Shown: positions 6,409 to 13,509 of the stretch, piece after piece
Position numbering within the stretch: position 1 is the stretch's first letter
Layout: each line of letters opens with the position of its first letter
Origin: a virus
Virus record (IMG/VR): IMGVR_UViG_3300034073_001874
Location: 1 to 39,060 of that record
DNA length: 39,060 nucleotides
Reading direction: 5' to 3' (one strand)
Made by a program: the position numbers and the translations under genes
The notes under the pieces: model-generated
What the model was told of the DNA's origin: nothing
The model's database searches: none
The model's input: only the letters and a program-made list of their open reading frames with translations

Positions 6409-7254
6409 TTATTTAGTTTCAACTAGTTCAAGTTTACTGAATGCATTTCCTTCGCGAAGATCATCATTAATATACACTGCTTCAGTTAAAAGCCACAGTT
6501 GAGCGCCTTGCTCTTCGCAGAAGTTTAACAATGCAGCAGAATCTTTCGGAAAGCAAGAACCACCAAATCCCAATTTACCATCTGGTCCTGGTACTCGCCA
6601 GTGAGTTGGACCAAGTCGTTTATCCAATACGGCAATTTCTGAAATCTTATTATAATCAACATCAATCTTATCGCAAAGAGTTTTAAATTCATTCGCAAAT
6701 GTGACTTTGGTCGCTAAGAAGCAATTTGCAAGATACTTAAAGAGTTCGGCTTCTTTCGTTGTACGCTCGATAATGTGAGCAACGTTATCGACCTTTGCAT
6801 TAAACTCTTGATAAATGATTTTCATAACTGCTGAGATGCCTGCATCATCAGCACCGATAATGATTAGTGGTTGATGACGGAAATCGTTATATGCATTGGC
6901 TTCTGTTAAAAATTCTGGATTGAAGCCGATTGTCATATTGAAATCTGAGGCAAGACGTTGCGCAGTTCCTGGCACAACGGTCGATTTAATTACAACATAT
7001 TTACGACGATCAACTTGAGCAATATCGTCAATTACACTAGCGACAATAGAAGTATCGCAAGCACCATCTTCTCTCATTGGAGTTGGAACGCAAACGAAAA
7101 TGATATCAGATTGATCCACAAACTCTTCAAAAGTCGCGACAGTGCGCTTCGATTCTTCAACATCCCAAACAAGCGTATTGAAAACATCTTTAAAGTTTTC
7201 ATACATTGCGCCACCAACAAAACCGCGACCAATGATTCCAATTGTATAACTCAT
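6409..7254 (-). CDS. UDP-glucose/GDP-mannose dehydrogenase family protein, short form
   Basis: 281 residues. The Rossmann motif GIIGRGFVGGAM binds NAD, VPTPMREDGACD and VVIKSTVVPGT follow, and GFGGSCFPKD contains the catalytic cysteine. TEANAYNDF and FNPEFLTE match the linker region. The C-terminal UDP-binding domain of full-length enzymes (about 400 residues or more) is largely missing. The family oxidises nucleotide sugars to uronic acids. The ATG at 7252-7254 is chosen because GGAG lies five bases upstream; a longer frame would run into the tRNA. Confidence 0.85.
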   Translation of the reverse strand: MSYTIGIIGRGFVGGAMYENFKDVFNTLVWDVEESKRTVATFEEFVDQSDIIFVCVPTPMREDGACDTSIVASVIDDIAQVDRRKYVVIKSTVVPGTAQRLASDFNMTIGFNPEFLTEANAYNDFRHQPLIIIGADDAGISAVMKIIYQEFNAKVDNVAHIIERTTKEAELFKYLANCFLATKVTFANEFKTLCDKIDVDYNKISEIAVLDKRLGPTHWRVPGPDGKLGFGGSCFPKDSAALLNFCEEQGAQLWLLTEAVYINDDLREGNAFSKLELVETK

Positions 7255-7269
7255 ATCAACTCCATTAAT

Positions 7270-7346
7270 TGGTGCCTTCGGACAGATTCGAACTGTCACT
7301 GTTTAGTTCCTAAGACTAACGCCTCTACCAGTTGGGCTACGAAGGC
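7270..7346 (-). tRNA. tRNA-Leu(TAG) by anticodon, with an unusual short variable loop
   Basis: Acceptor GCCTTCG pairs with CGAAGGC, A73 and CCA are encoded, the T-loop is TTCGAAT, and the anticodon loop CTTAGGA sits on a TTAGT/ACTAA stem. The variable region is only five bases (ACAGT), whereas bacterial leucine tRNAs have a long variable arm. The D-stem is three pairs, as in class II tRNAs. Charging identity is therefore uncertain. Confidence 0.8.
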
Positions 7347-7353
7347 AAATAAT

Positions 7354-7986
7354 TTATTTCTCAAATGTTCTTCCCCTTATCCATCCAACTGGAATATCTT
7401 GCACGCTTTTTATTTTCATGTTAGACTTTCCATCAGTAATCCAAAAAGTTCCATATTGTGAGTTCTTATTCCCTTTTTGGTTTTCTGAATTCTTCATGGC
7501 TATGATCTTTTTTGTTTCGTCACTATGTCTTTTACCCAAAAATGATTGTTGACCTTTTTTGCGCTCAGAAATCTTTTCTTTAGTTTTGTTGTTATGATTT
7601 TTGCCAAAGAAAACGCCTTTTGGGTAGTATTGTTTTCTTTGTTTTTCCATCATTGACATATGTTGTTTATTGTGAGTTGGATTATTATACCCCTTTGAGT
7701 TTAGATAATCAAACCCACCGAATCCACCTTTCTTGAGATTGTATGTGTTGTTCTCTGACAAGAAATCTTCAGTCACAATCTCTGCTTCTTTGACGAACAT
7801 ATCCTCTGGATTATCAAAAACAAACAAAATTTCTTTCTTAAAATTTTTAACTCCATATTTTTGGATGGCGTGTTTGAGATATTTCCCAGAACCCAAATAG
7901 TCGTCATTCAGGTCAACGGTCTTATGAGTTCCAATATAGAACTTGCCGTTGACCTGATTTGTCGTTTTATAAACGATATAGAACAT
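7354..7986 (-). CDS. GIY-YIG free-standing homing endonuclease with NUMOD-like DNA-binding repeats
   Basis: 210 residues. The GIY-YIG module is at residues 2-90: FYIVYKTTN, then KFYIGTHKT, a Lys/Arg-rich helix, and a conserved glutamate-bearing segment. The C-terminal half carries repeated NUMOD3-like helices (NKTKEKISERKKG and GKRHSDETKKI) typical of Seg and I-Tev type nucleases. It lies between two tRNA genes, and a T4-type late box is 23 bases upstream of the start. The ribosome site AGGAAATTCCT is self-complementary, which may limit translation. Confidence 0.88.
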   Translation of the reverse strand: MFYIVYKTTNQVNGKFYIGTHKTVDLNDDYLGSGKYLKHAIQKYGVKNFKKEILFVFDNPEDMFVKEAEIVTEDFLSENNTYNLKKGGFGGFDYLNSKGYNNPTHNKQHMSMMEKQRKQYYPKGVFFGKNHNNKTKEKISERKKGQQSFLGKRHSDETKKIIAMKNSENQKGNKNSQYGTFWITDGKSNMKIKSVQDIPVGWIRGRTFEK

Positions 7987-8008
7987 AGGAATTTCCTGCT
8001 ACTATATC

Positions 8009-8016
8009 TATTTATA
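8009..8016 (-). promoter_or_regulatory. T4-type late promoter box TATAAATA
   Basis: An exact TATAAATA on the minus strand, located 23 bases before the ATG of the GIY-YIG endonuclease. T4-like phages use this single -10-like element with a gp55-type sigma factor for late transcription, and T4 homing nuclease genes commonly have such a private late promoter. Confidence 0.6.
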
Positions 8017-8041
8017 AAAGTTCGAGTCTTGACTGAGACTC
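8016..8041 (-). terminator. Weak terminator-like hairpin after tRNA-Ser
   Basis: On the minus strand GAGTC and GACTC pair across an eight-base loop shortly after the end of tRNA-Ser and are followed by GAAC and TTTT. The stem is only five pairs, and the T run overlaps the late box of the next gene. Confidence 0.3.
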
Positions 8042-8046
8042 AAGGG

Positions 8047-8133
8047 CGGAAGTGGTAGGATTCGAACCTACGAGACCCGTAAAGATCTGCTTGTTTTCAA
8101 GACAAGTCTATTTAACCGCTCTAGCACACTTCC
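8047..8133 (-). tRNA. tRNA-Ser(TGA)
   Basis: Class II tRNA with a long variable arm. Acceptor GGAAGTG/CACTTCC, discriminator G73, anticodon loop CTTGAAA, T-loop TTCGAAT. The 3' CCA is not fully encoded (CCC follows G73). Confidence 0.92.
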
Positions 8134-8137
8134 AAAT

Positions 8138-8497
8138 TTATTTTCTCAAACTGTGTCGAGTTGGTTTCCCATTTTCATCAACACATACAAAAACCATTTC
8201 ATCAATATTAACTATAATCCTTTGAGAAGTCAAGTCGCGCACTTGCACTTCAAGAGTTATACTAGTGCTTCCGACTTTCTTCAACGCAACTCCAATTTCA
8301 ACAACATCACCTTGGCGGGCAGGAGCAACAAAGTTGATCTCTGAAATGCTCTTAGTGACAACTCGTTTGTGGCGAGTTTCAATGGCTGCGTAAATTGCAG
8401 CCTCTTCGTCAATCCATTCCAAACACCGCCCACCGAACAGCGTATCATTCGCGTTCAGGTCTTCAGGCTTGACCAACTTCCTTGTTAGGAATCTCAT
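8138..8497 (-). CDS. Acyl-CoA thioesterase, hotdog fold (YciA-like)
   Basis: 119 residues, the size of a single hotdog domain. The signature NDTLFGGRCLEWIDEEAAIYA has the GG...L.W.DE arrangement of the YciA/BFIT thioesterase family, with the acidic residue on the central helix, followed by VTKSISEINFVAPARQGD, the substrate-tunnel strand. The family hydrolyses acyl-CoA to free acid and CoA in the cytoplasm. It lies immediately after tRNA-Ser and overlaps the upstream small gene by 35 bases. This is a metabolic gene of apparent host origin carried by the phage; its target acyl-CoA is unknown. Confidence 0.85.
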   Translation of the reverse strand: MRFLTRKLVKPEDLNANDTLFGGRCLEWIDEEAAIYAAIETRHKRVVTKSISEINFVAPARQGDVVEIGVALKKVGSTSITLEVQVRDLTSQRIIVNIDEMVFVCVDENGKPTRHSLRK

Positions 8498-8807
8498 TTG
8501 TCACCTTATTATACTCTTTTAATATGAAAATATCAAGTGCTTCGACAATCTTACCAACTCTGTAATATTGATTATTCTTGGCTGCGTCAAGTGTTTGAAC
8601 TCGAAGCGCAGAAAGATCGCAAAGCAATCCATCAAATGTGTATTCTTTTGCGCGCACCTGAGCAAGTATATATCTATATTTTCCTGCGAATGTATATACA
8701 TTTGGATTTGGGATTCCGCTTGATGATGCACCTTTATTTTCTAATGCATCACATAACATATCTACATGCGGCTGAAGATCTTCAAAACGAAATTGTTTTT
8801 GTGTCAC
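8463..8807 (-). CDS. Hypothetical protein (114 aa)
   Basis: A soluble, mostly helical protein beginning MTQKQFRFEDLQPHVDML. No motif is recognised. It overlaps both neighbours (four bases at its start, 35 at its end), placing it in one operon with the thioesterase. Confidence 0.6.
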   Translation of the reverse strand: MTQKQFRFEDLQPHVDMLCDALENKGASSSGIPNPNVYTFAGKYRYILAQVRAKEYTFDGLLCDLSALRVQTLDAAKNNQYYRVGKIVEALDIFILKEYNKVTNEIPNKEVGQA

Positions 8808-9013
8808 AGTTTTCTCTTAATAACAAAATTCTGATCGTCATGTAAATGAATCCAACGTTCACCAAATTCAGAACCTTCTACTGGCTGAATTTTACCCCAA
8901 GGACCAGGGCGTTTGGATGAATAGTATGAGTCATATTTACGAATGAGTACCCATTCGATACCATGTTTTTTTAATATTTGTTGACCATATAAGGTCTTGG
9001 GTTCAAGAAACAT
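8804..9013 (-). CDS. Hypothetical protein (69 aa)
   Basis: A small basic protein beginning MFLEPKTLYGQQILKKHG with a Tyr-, Trp- and His-rich centre (WVLIRKYDSYY, WIHLHDDQNF). Start ATG at 9013; it overlaps the next gene by four bases. No family recognised. Confidence 0.55.
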   Translation of the reverse strand: MFLEPKTLYGQQILKKHGIEWVLIRKYDSYYSSKRPGPWGKIQPVEGSEFGERWIHLHDDQNFVIKRKL

Positions 9014-9035
9014 TTTTATTCATATAAGTCTCGGT

Positions 9036-9140
9036 TCATCTACCGTGACGCACTGCGCAATACGTCCTAGATTCCTCTTTTACAAAAGCAGCCATCGCTG
9101 TGCGACAAACCTTACACCGAAAGGTAGGGCGGCTGGTGAG
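9036..9140 (-). other. Open frame in phase after the stop codon of the preceding gene, with a cysteine motif
   Basis: Directly after the TAA at 9141-9143 the same frame stays open for 34 codons and encodes FRCKVCRTAMAAFVKEES then TYCAVRHGR. It has no start codon next to it; an internal ATG would leave only 19 residues. The CxxC plus a further Cys/His looks like half a zinc finger. It could be a read-through extension, a decayed exon of a longer ancestral protein, or chance. Confidence 0.35.
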
Positions 9141-9404
9141 TTATTTAGTCTTTTCTAGATCTATAAAACGAAGTTCTTGGATTGATTTGATTTCTTTCGG
9201 CGTTCGAACTCGTTTTGGAGTATGAGCGCCATCACAAACTGGGCATCTAGGAACACCGCAGTCTAACGCATGATGTTTTGCATAACGATGCTCATCTTTA
9301 ATGTCCACCCCAGCAAGTTTAGCAATTCGGACTTGCTTCTTAATTTTAGTGTGAGTGTTTGCTCTTCTTTGCGAGCGTTTCATCTTCTGTTCTTCGCTGG
9401 ACAC
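9141..9404 (-). CDS. Conserved basic zinc-motif protein (87 aa)
   Basis: The GTG start at 9402-9404 follows AGGGGG that overlaps the upstream stop. The sequence is strongly basic (KMKRSQRRANTHTKIKK, then VRIAKLAG) and ends with HALDCGVPRCPVCDGAHTPKR, a C-x4-C-x2-C cluster I recall from small conserved phage and bacterial proteins of unknown function. It probably binds nucleic acid. The frame continues after its stop codon (9036-9140). Confidence 0.65.
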   Translation of the reverse strand: MSSEEQKMKRSQRRANTHTKIKKQVRIAKLAGVDIKDEHRYAKHHALDCGVPRCPVCDGAHTPKRVRTPKEIKSIQELRFIDLEKTK

Positions 9405-9414
9405 TTTACACCCC

Positions 9415-10095
9415 CTACAGCCAATGGTTCAAGAGTTTTTCTGGTAACACCATTACATTATTAAATCGTTGTCGCGCAAAATGAAAACTTATTTGACAAA
9501 CAGCGCCAACTTTTTGAGTATGATTGTACCAGAGTTCATTTAATGCCTGAGTGTCTTTATGTTTCATATTTCGAAGAATCAATCCAGTTGCAAAGTATTC
9601 GTTTTGGGTTAAACTGTAACCAGAATTCACTTCTTCTGTTAAGTAGTTTACAATCAATTCCCAATCTGCTCTATATCGCCACTGATACATTGACTCAGCA
9701 AAATCAAACAATACGTTTGGAGATGGTGATGTTGGGTGTTTTCGTAAACCCATTGGAGAATCATTCTGATTCAAATCATTAATAACCGATTCAACCTCAA
9801 AGAGATTCGGAACGAGTTTATCGTCATAATATAAAAGATAATCGTAGCAAGTCAATTCTTTAAAAAGGTGTGGTAAGATCTTAGGAACCTTTGCCTGTTT
9901 TGCAGAAATATTTGAATCTGCTGTCGGTTCAACATTAAAGTAAATTGGTCGATAACCAAACGACTTAGAAATCGTATCTAAGAAATTTTCATTATTTGAT
10001 ACCAGATAATGCGGATATCGATTCTGAATCGGATATGGTTTGATCGTAGAATAATCGTTCAATCCACAATAAGTGGTATAAACCGCTAAACGCAT
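9415..10095 (-). CDS. Putative glycosyltransferase (DUF616/TOD1-like)
   Basis: 226 residues. The N-terminus MRLAVYTTYCGLNDY begins a Rossmann-like strand. AKVPKILPHLFKELTCYDY then LLYYDDKLVPN gives the acidic pair at the end of a strand expected for sugar-nucleotide metal binding, as in the DUF616 group. It ends with RHP-type and FARQRFNNV motifs. The start directly follows the upstream stop. It belongs with the other sugar-transfer genes of this region; the family call is by pattern and moderately sure. Confidence 0.6.
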   Translation of the reverse strand: MRLAVYTTYCGLNDYSTIKPYPIQNRYPHYLVSNNENFLDTISKSFGYRPIYFNVEPTADSNISAKQAKVPKILPHLFKELTCYDYLLYYDDKLVPNLFEVESVINDLNQNDSPMGLRKHPTSPSPNVLFDFAESMYQWRYRADWELIVNYLTEEVNSGYSLTQNEYFATGLILRNMKHKDTQALNELWYNHTQKVGAVCQISFHFARQRFNNVMVLPEKLLNHWL

Positions 10096-10096
10096 A

Positions 10097-10345
10097 TTAG
10101 CCAGCGGTAATAGTTTTTACACTACTCAAACGAAATGAACGCCACCCATTTACCTCAGTGTCCCAAACAGAAATGGTATCGCCACTATTCTCTTGAAGAA
10201 GTTGCGGAGCCGCAGTGCCACCAGGAAGATATTCTGTTAACAATGTACAACGCATAACTCTTTCTTCACCATTCAACTTGGTGAATGTCACAGTCAAAAC
10301 GTCATTGTTTAACATGTTCATAACATCTTGTCGATTAAAGTTCAT
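10097..10345 (-). CDS. DUF2693-like small protein
   Basis: 82 residues with the pattern VTFTKLNGEERVMRCTL, then YLPGG, then ISVWDTEVNGWRSFRLSSV, which matches the small SH3-like DUF2693 family found in many myoviruses. It is cytoplasmic, with no known function. It lies between tRNA-Gly and a glycosyltransferase and starts about 19 bases after the tRNA. Confidence 0.75.
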   Translation of the reverse strand: MNFNRQDVMNMLNNDVLTVTFTKLNGEERVMRCTLLTEYLPGGTAAPQLLQENSGDTISVWDTEVNGWRSFRLSSVKTITAG

Positions 10346-10363
10346 AACAATTCCCCTTTAAAT

Positions 10364-10437
10364 TGGAGCGGGTAGCGAGAATCGAACTCGCACGATAACC
10401 TTGGCAAGGTCACAGGCAACCATTACATCATACCCGC
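10364..10437 (-). tRNA. tRNA-Gly(GCC)
   Basis: Acceptor GCGGGTA/TACCCGC, T73 then encoded CCA, T-loop TTCGATT, anticodon loop TTGCCAA on a TGACC/GGTTA stem. Confidence 0.93.
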
Positions 10438-10454
10438 TTTACAAGTATATATTA

Positions 10455-10757
10455 TCACGCCATCAAAATACGATATAATCCTACTATATCCAACGTTGTA
10501 AGTAAAATATAATTCGCTAACATTCCAAAACTATTTCGCGTCCAAGCAGCCCACGAATACATAGCGCACCCTACAATCCAAAAAGGATAGATATATGCGA
10601 GCGGTGGATATGGAACGGTCAATGTCATTGCAAGAGTGCAACCAATACTGATCATCCATGCAACAACTTCTATACAAAAACGAAAAGGATAAGAATGATA
10701 ATCGTCTTTTGCCCAGTTCCATGTGTCTAACGCTGCTTGTTTTATTCGCACAACCAA
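10455..10757 (-). CDS. Small multi-pass membrane protein (100 aa)
   Basis: Three hydrophobic helices are visible: VVAWMISIGCTLAMTL, YIYPFWIVGCAMYSWAAW and MLANYILLTTLDIVGLY. The N-terminus contains a Trp/Lys-rich amphipathic start. The start is uncertain between TTG at 10757 and GTG at 10751; either overlaps the upstream 45-residue gene. No family recognised. Confidence 0.6.
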   Translation of the reverse strand: MVVRIKQAALDTWNWAKDDYHSYPFRFCIEVVAWMISIGCTLAMTLTVPYPPLAYIYPFWIVGCAMYSWAAWTRNSFGMLANYILLTTLDIVGLYRILMA

Positions 10758-10879
10758 TCATCCATGTAGTTATACTTTAGCCATTCTCTGCATATCTTCT
10801 TAATTTCTTCTGAAGAAAGATCGCTATTGGCTATGTAATTTAGCAATTCTTCAGCAGTTAAATTATTAAGATTCTTCAT
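10742..10879 (-). CDS. Hypothetical helical protein (45 aa)
   Basis: Starts at ATG 10877-10879, just downstream of tRNA-Gly(TCC). The longer open frame upstream runs through two tRNA genes and is spurious. The peptide MKNLNNLTAEELLNYIANS is amphipathic helical and ends YMDDWLCE. Function unknown. Confidence 0.55.
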   Translation of the reverse strand: MKNLNNLTAEELLNYIANSDLSSEEIKKICREWLKYNYMDDWLCE

Positions 10880-10892
10880 ACTATTCTCAATT

Positions 10893-10966
10893 TGGAGCGG
10901 TGTGCGAGAATCGAACTCGCTTAACCAGCTTGGAAGGCTGGGACACAACCAATATGCCAACACCGC
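10893..10966 (-). tRNA. tRNA-Gly(TCC)
   Basis: Acceptor GCGGTGT with its 3' partner ACACCGC, T73 and encoded CCA, T-loop TTCGATT, anticodon loop CTTCCAA on CCAGC/GCTGG. Confidence 0.93.
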
Positions 10967-10971
10967 ATTTC

Positions 10972-11056
10972 TGGTGCGACTGGTCGGACTCGAACCGACA
11001 TTCCTAACGGAGGCAGATTTTAAGTCTGCTGCGGATACCGATTTCGCCACAGTCGC
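10972..11056 (-). tRNA. tRNA-Leu(TAA)
   Basis: Class II tRNA with a normal long variable arm. Acceptor GCGACTG/CAGTCGC, A73, CCA encoded, anticodon loop CTTAAAA on GCAGA/TCTGC, T-loop TTCGAGT. Confidence 0.93.
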
Positions 11057-11061
11057 AAAAA

Positions 11062-11634
11062 TTATTCTTTCAATGACTCCATAATGTCATTGTATACTTG
11101 ATCCTGTTTGTCATGAACAAGATCCCAAATATGATCTGACCAAATATCAAAGTAAACATCGCTTTGTTCTTCTTGATCGAGTTCGCGGAGCGACGGAACC
11201 ATCTCGTGCATCATCTCTTCAATCTCGCCTTCTTCGCCCCACTCACATCCATCAATGATACCATCTTTGTTGTAAACATAGACGCCAAAGAAGTTTGGCA
11301 TTTCATCTTCATAAAAGACAGAGGCAATGAAGTCAGGATCAACAGAAGCAATCTGCTCAAAGAGCCACTCGATTCCTGCTTGTGGAAAACTCCAAGCAGA
11401 AACTGTATTGAAATAATCATCACCGCGATCTTCGAAGTGACACCACTTCGGACCAACGTTTTCTAGATTCCATTCATACAGATTAGTGACTTCTTTATCA
11501 AGACCGAAGATGTCGCTGAACCATTCATAACCTTTTTCTTCTGGTTGAATGCGCGAATAGAGTTCTTGTAACTTTGCTTTACCAGCATCGCTGAGTTTAT
11601 CAAATCGAACCGAAGTATTTACATGATTAGCCAT
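11062..11634 (-). CDS. YubB/DUF1281-like ferredoxin-fold protein
   Basis: 190 residues. The ATG at 11632-11634 has GGAG six bases upstream; the longer frame reads through tRNA-Pro. The layout NLYEWNLENVGPKWCHFED, then SAWSFPQAGIEWLFEQIAS, then FFGVYVYNKDGIIDGCEW, matches the YubB-like ferredoxin-fold family seen on plasmids and phages, in which a W..N.WG.KW motif is followed by the aromatic SAWSFP stretch. The C-terminus is very acidic (EEGEIEEMMHEM). No enzymatic function is established for the family. Confidence 0.7.
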   Translation of the reverse strand: MANHVNTSVRFDKLSDAGKAKLQELYSRIQPEEKGYEWFSDIFGLDKEVTNLYEWNLENVGPKWCHFEDRGDDYFNTVSAWSFPQAGIEWLFEQIASVDPDFIASVFYEDEMPNFFGVYVYNKDGIIDGCEWGEEGEIEEMMHEMVPSLRELDQEEQSDVYFDIWSDHIWDLVHDKQDQVYNDIMESLKE

Positions 11635-11657
11635 AACGATCTCCAGTTTTAAAAATT

Positions 11658-11731
11658 TCGGACAGAGAGGATTCGAACCTCCGACCCTCTGCTCCCAAAG
11701 CAGATGCACTACCAGGCTGTGCTACTGTCCG
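11658..11731 (-). tRNA. tRNA-Pro(TGG)
   Basis: Acceptor CGGACAG/CTGTCCG, A73, T-loop TTCGAAT, anticodon loop TTTGGGA on TCTGC/GCAGA. The 3' CCA is not encoded. Confidence 0.93.
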
Positions 11732-11777
11732 TATTCATATATTATACTCTATGTATGCTTACAAGTAAACTTAAATT

Positions 11778-11853
11778 TGGTGGGACCACTTGGATTCGAA
11801 CCAAGACTCAACGAATTATGAGTTCGCTGCATTAACCGTTATGCTATAGTCCC
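11778..11853 (-). tRNA. tRNA with anticodon CAT: elongator Met or Ile2 (lysidine type)
   Basis: Acceptor GGGACTA/TGGTCCC, A73, CCA encoded, anticodon loop CTCATAA on GCGAA/TTCGT, T-loop TTCGAAT. The CAT anticodon cannot distinguish elongator Met from Ile2, which requires TilS modification; an Ile(CAT) tRNA is known in T4. Confidence 0.88.
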
Positions 11854-11854
11854 G

Positions 11855-12403
11855 TCATTGATAGGTGTAAAGGAATTCAATTCGATCTAAAGATTGAATG
11901 TATCTTTTATCCAGTTGAGGATTATGTACGGGAGCCATGGGCAAATTACGAACAATGTTGCGTTTATAACGTTCATAAAAATCAAAATTCAAAAGAAACA
12001 ACTTACTGTTCGTGTACTTATGAAACCAATATGTTGCTATGGTTCCAGTTGTTGGTCTTGGAATTTTAATTTCTTCGACCATGGCTTCCCACGCTTCAAC
12101 CTCCCAGAAGTGAGTATGGTCATACCACTCTAAGGGAATCTTTTTCATGTTGAAACCTTTATTTGTTCCTGTGCCGCGAATAATATATTTTTCATTCATA
12201 GCATTTTTACTTTTATGAAATTCGCGATCATCGGTTCCAGTATTTAAAAACCATATGTCACATTCACCCCAACGACGACTTGTGTTAAGACGAACAACAA
12301 CACCATCAAATTCAATTTTAGTGTTGCTTAAATCTACTGCCGAACCAACGATTAATATATCTCTATCGTTGATAAATTCAACTATTTCTTTTTTTGAAAT
12401 CAT
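11855..12403 (-). CDS. Sialyltransferase-like (GT29-like) glycosyltransferase
   Basis: 182 residues. ILIVGSAVDLSN, then FDGVVVRLNTSRRWGECDIWF (shown as FDGVVVRLNTS and RRWGECDIWF), then IPRPTTGTIATYW and APVHNPQLDKRYI, follow the order of small GT29/sialyl-motif-like proteins of marine viruses: an early glycine-rich strand, a V.R.N motif, a PTTG motif and a late histidine. It probably transfers an acidic sugar or a related residue. ATG 12401-12403 is preferred over TTG 12409. It overlaps the upstream ParB-like gene by 26 bases. Confidence 0.62.
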   Translation of the reverse strand: MISKKEIVEFINDRDILIVGSAVDLSNTKIEFDGVVVRLNTSRRWGECDIWFLNTGTDDREFHKSKNAMNEKYIIRGTGTNKGFNMKKIPLEWYDHTHFWEVEAWEAMVEEIKIPRPTTGTIATYWFHKYTNSKLFLLNFDFYERYKRNIVRNLPMAPVHNPQLDKRYIQSLDRIEFLYTYQ

Positions 12404-12854
12404 CTGCAAACCAATTTTTTCTATCGTACACCCAAATCATAAACGTTGAATTTGTCATAAAAATTCTTTCAATATGATTGTTGTGAATTTCACATAATCG
12501 ATCGAAACTTTGAATGATCTTATCAGGTTCTTTTATTTTATCCCAATGCTTTTCTCGATACATAATAAGACAATTCACTTTTTCCAGTTTCAGTTGCTTA
12601 CAGGCTTCATACCTTTTCCCGCCATGCTCAACATGATAACTCCCATCTTCCATATACTTAACACAAATCGGATACTTGAGACCGATGTTTGGGTCTAGGA
12701 TTTCTGCTTTCATTTTTTCGATGGCTATTTGATAGCCCTCATGCGCACAAGTGTCCCACCAAATCTGGTCGCGCTCGGGGAAATTCAACTCATCATATCT
12801 TAGATATGTATGAACGAGTTTAAAATTTTGTTTGTGTTCGTTTTGAAAAATCAT
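12378..12854 (-). CDS. ParB/Srx-fold-like protein
   Basis: 158 residues. The central part YPICVKYMEDGSYHVEHGGK (VEHGGKRYEACKQLKLEKV follows) resembles the ParB nuclease-like motif in which a D/EGG.RR..A segment follows a beta-strand. It is Trp-rich near the N-terminus (DQIWWDTCAHEGY). In this glycan gene cluster the ParB-like fold is unexpected; it may modify or sense nucleotides. It overlaps the GT8-like gene upstream by 35 bases. Confidence 0.5.
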   Translation of the reverse strand: MIFQNEHKQNFKLVHTYLRYDELNFPERDQIWWDTCAHEGYQIAIEKMKAEILDPNIGLKYPICVKYMEDGSYHVEHGGKRYEACKQLKLEKVNCLIMYREKHWDKIKEPDKIIQSFDRLCEIHNNHIERIFMTNSTFMIWVYDRKNWFADDFKKRNS

Positions 12855-13509
12855 TCAACGCTTCATTCCACAATTCATAATACTCGCACTTTTCATAGCC
12901 CTTAAACCAAGGACCACCTTCCGTGAAGTGTAATGCTTTTGGTGCACCATCTTTTGGTTCTTTATACCAACCGACTAACCAATTCCATTCGTGTGAAATT
13001 TCTCCAATCACATCATCAGTCAGCCAAGAAAACCTATGTAGGAATTGCGCACTGGAAGAATTGACTAAGTCAATTGTCAATTCTCTATTTAAAGGATGCG
13101 CACAATTCCAGAGAATCAACGACGACCAATTCTTTCTTGGGTATAGAAATTGTTTTTGGTTATCCATTTTATATGATGTGTTAGGTTGATAGTTGTGTTT
13201 TACTACCATTACCGCATACTTATCGTCTGTTTGTTTTAAGAGATTGGAAGCATCCTCAAGAAATAAAAAGTCGCAATCTATGTATAGAGCCCAACCTTTA
13301 TATTCACACAAAGCAGGAACTAAAAATCTTGTAAACGCGAATTCGGTAGAACTCAAAGAATCGTTTTCGCGATAGTATACTCTCTGTTTTCTTAACTCTT
13401 CTTGTTTAAGGAAAACGATTTCTAAATTTGAATTAAACTGCTTCAGCCGATATTCGCACACTTCCGCTGCAATTTTTTCTTTTTCATCGTATCCGATAAA
13501 AACTTTCAT
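12820..13509 (-). CDS. Family 8-type glycosyltransferase
   Basis: 229 residues. MKVFIGYDEKEKIAAEV is the N-terminal GT-A strand with the D-binding motif. WALYIDCDFLFLED contains the DxD metal and donor binding site (DCD), and KALHFTEGGPWFKGY is the typical C-terminal HxxxGGPW motif of GT8-like enzymes. The full domain is present. It transfers a hexose or related sugar from a nucleotide sugar, acceptor unknown. It overlaps its upstream neighbour by four bases and its downstream neighbour by 35. Confidence 0.82.
   Translation of the reverse strand: MKVFIGYDEKEKIAAEVCEYRLKQFNSNLEIVFLKQEELRKQRVYYRENDSLSSTEFAFTRFLVPALCEYKGWALYIDCDFLFLEDASNLLKQTDDKYAVMVVKHNYQPNTSYKMDNQKQFLYPRKNWSSLILWNCAHPLNRELTIDLVNSSSAQFLHRFSWLTDDVIGEISHEWNWLVGWYKEPKDGAPKALHFTEGGPWFKGYEKCEYYELWNEALNDFSKRTQTKF

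Noticed and set aside
7861-8058. Plus-strand open frame around the GIY-YIG start
   Set aside because: It is antisense to a motif-supported gene and overlaps the late promoter; no ribosome site.
12378-12854. True ParB partition protein
   Set aside because: Only a short ParB-like motif is present and there is no ParA or DNA-binding domain, so only a fold-level similarity is claimed.
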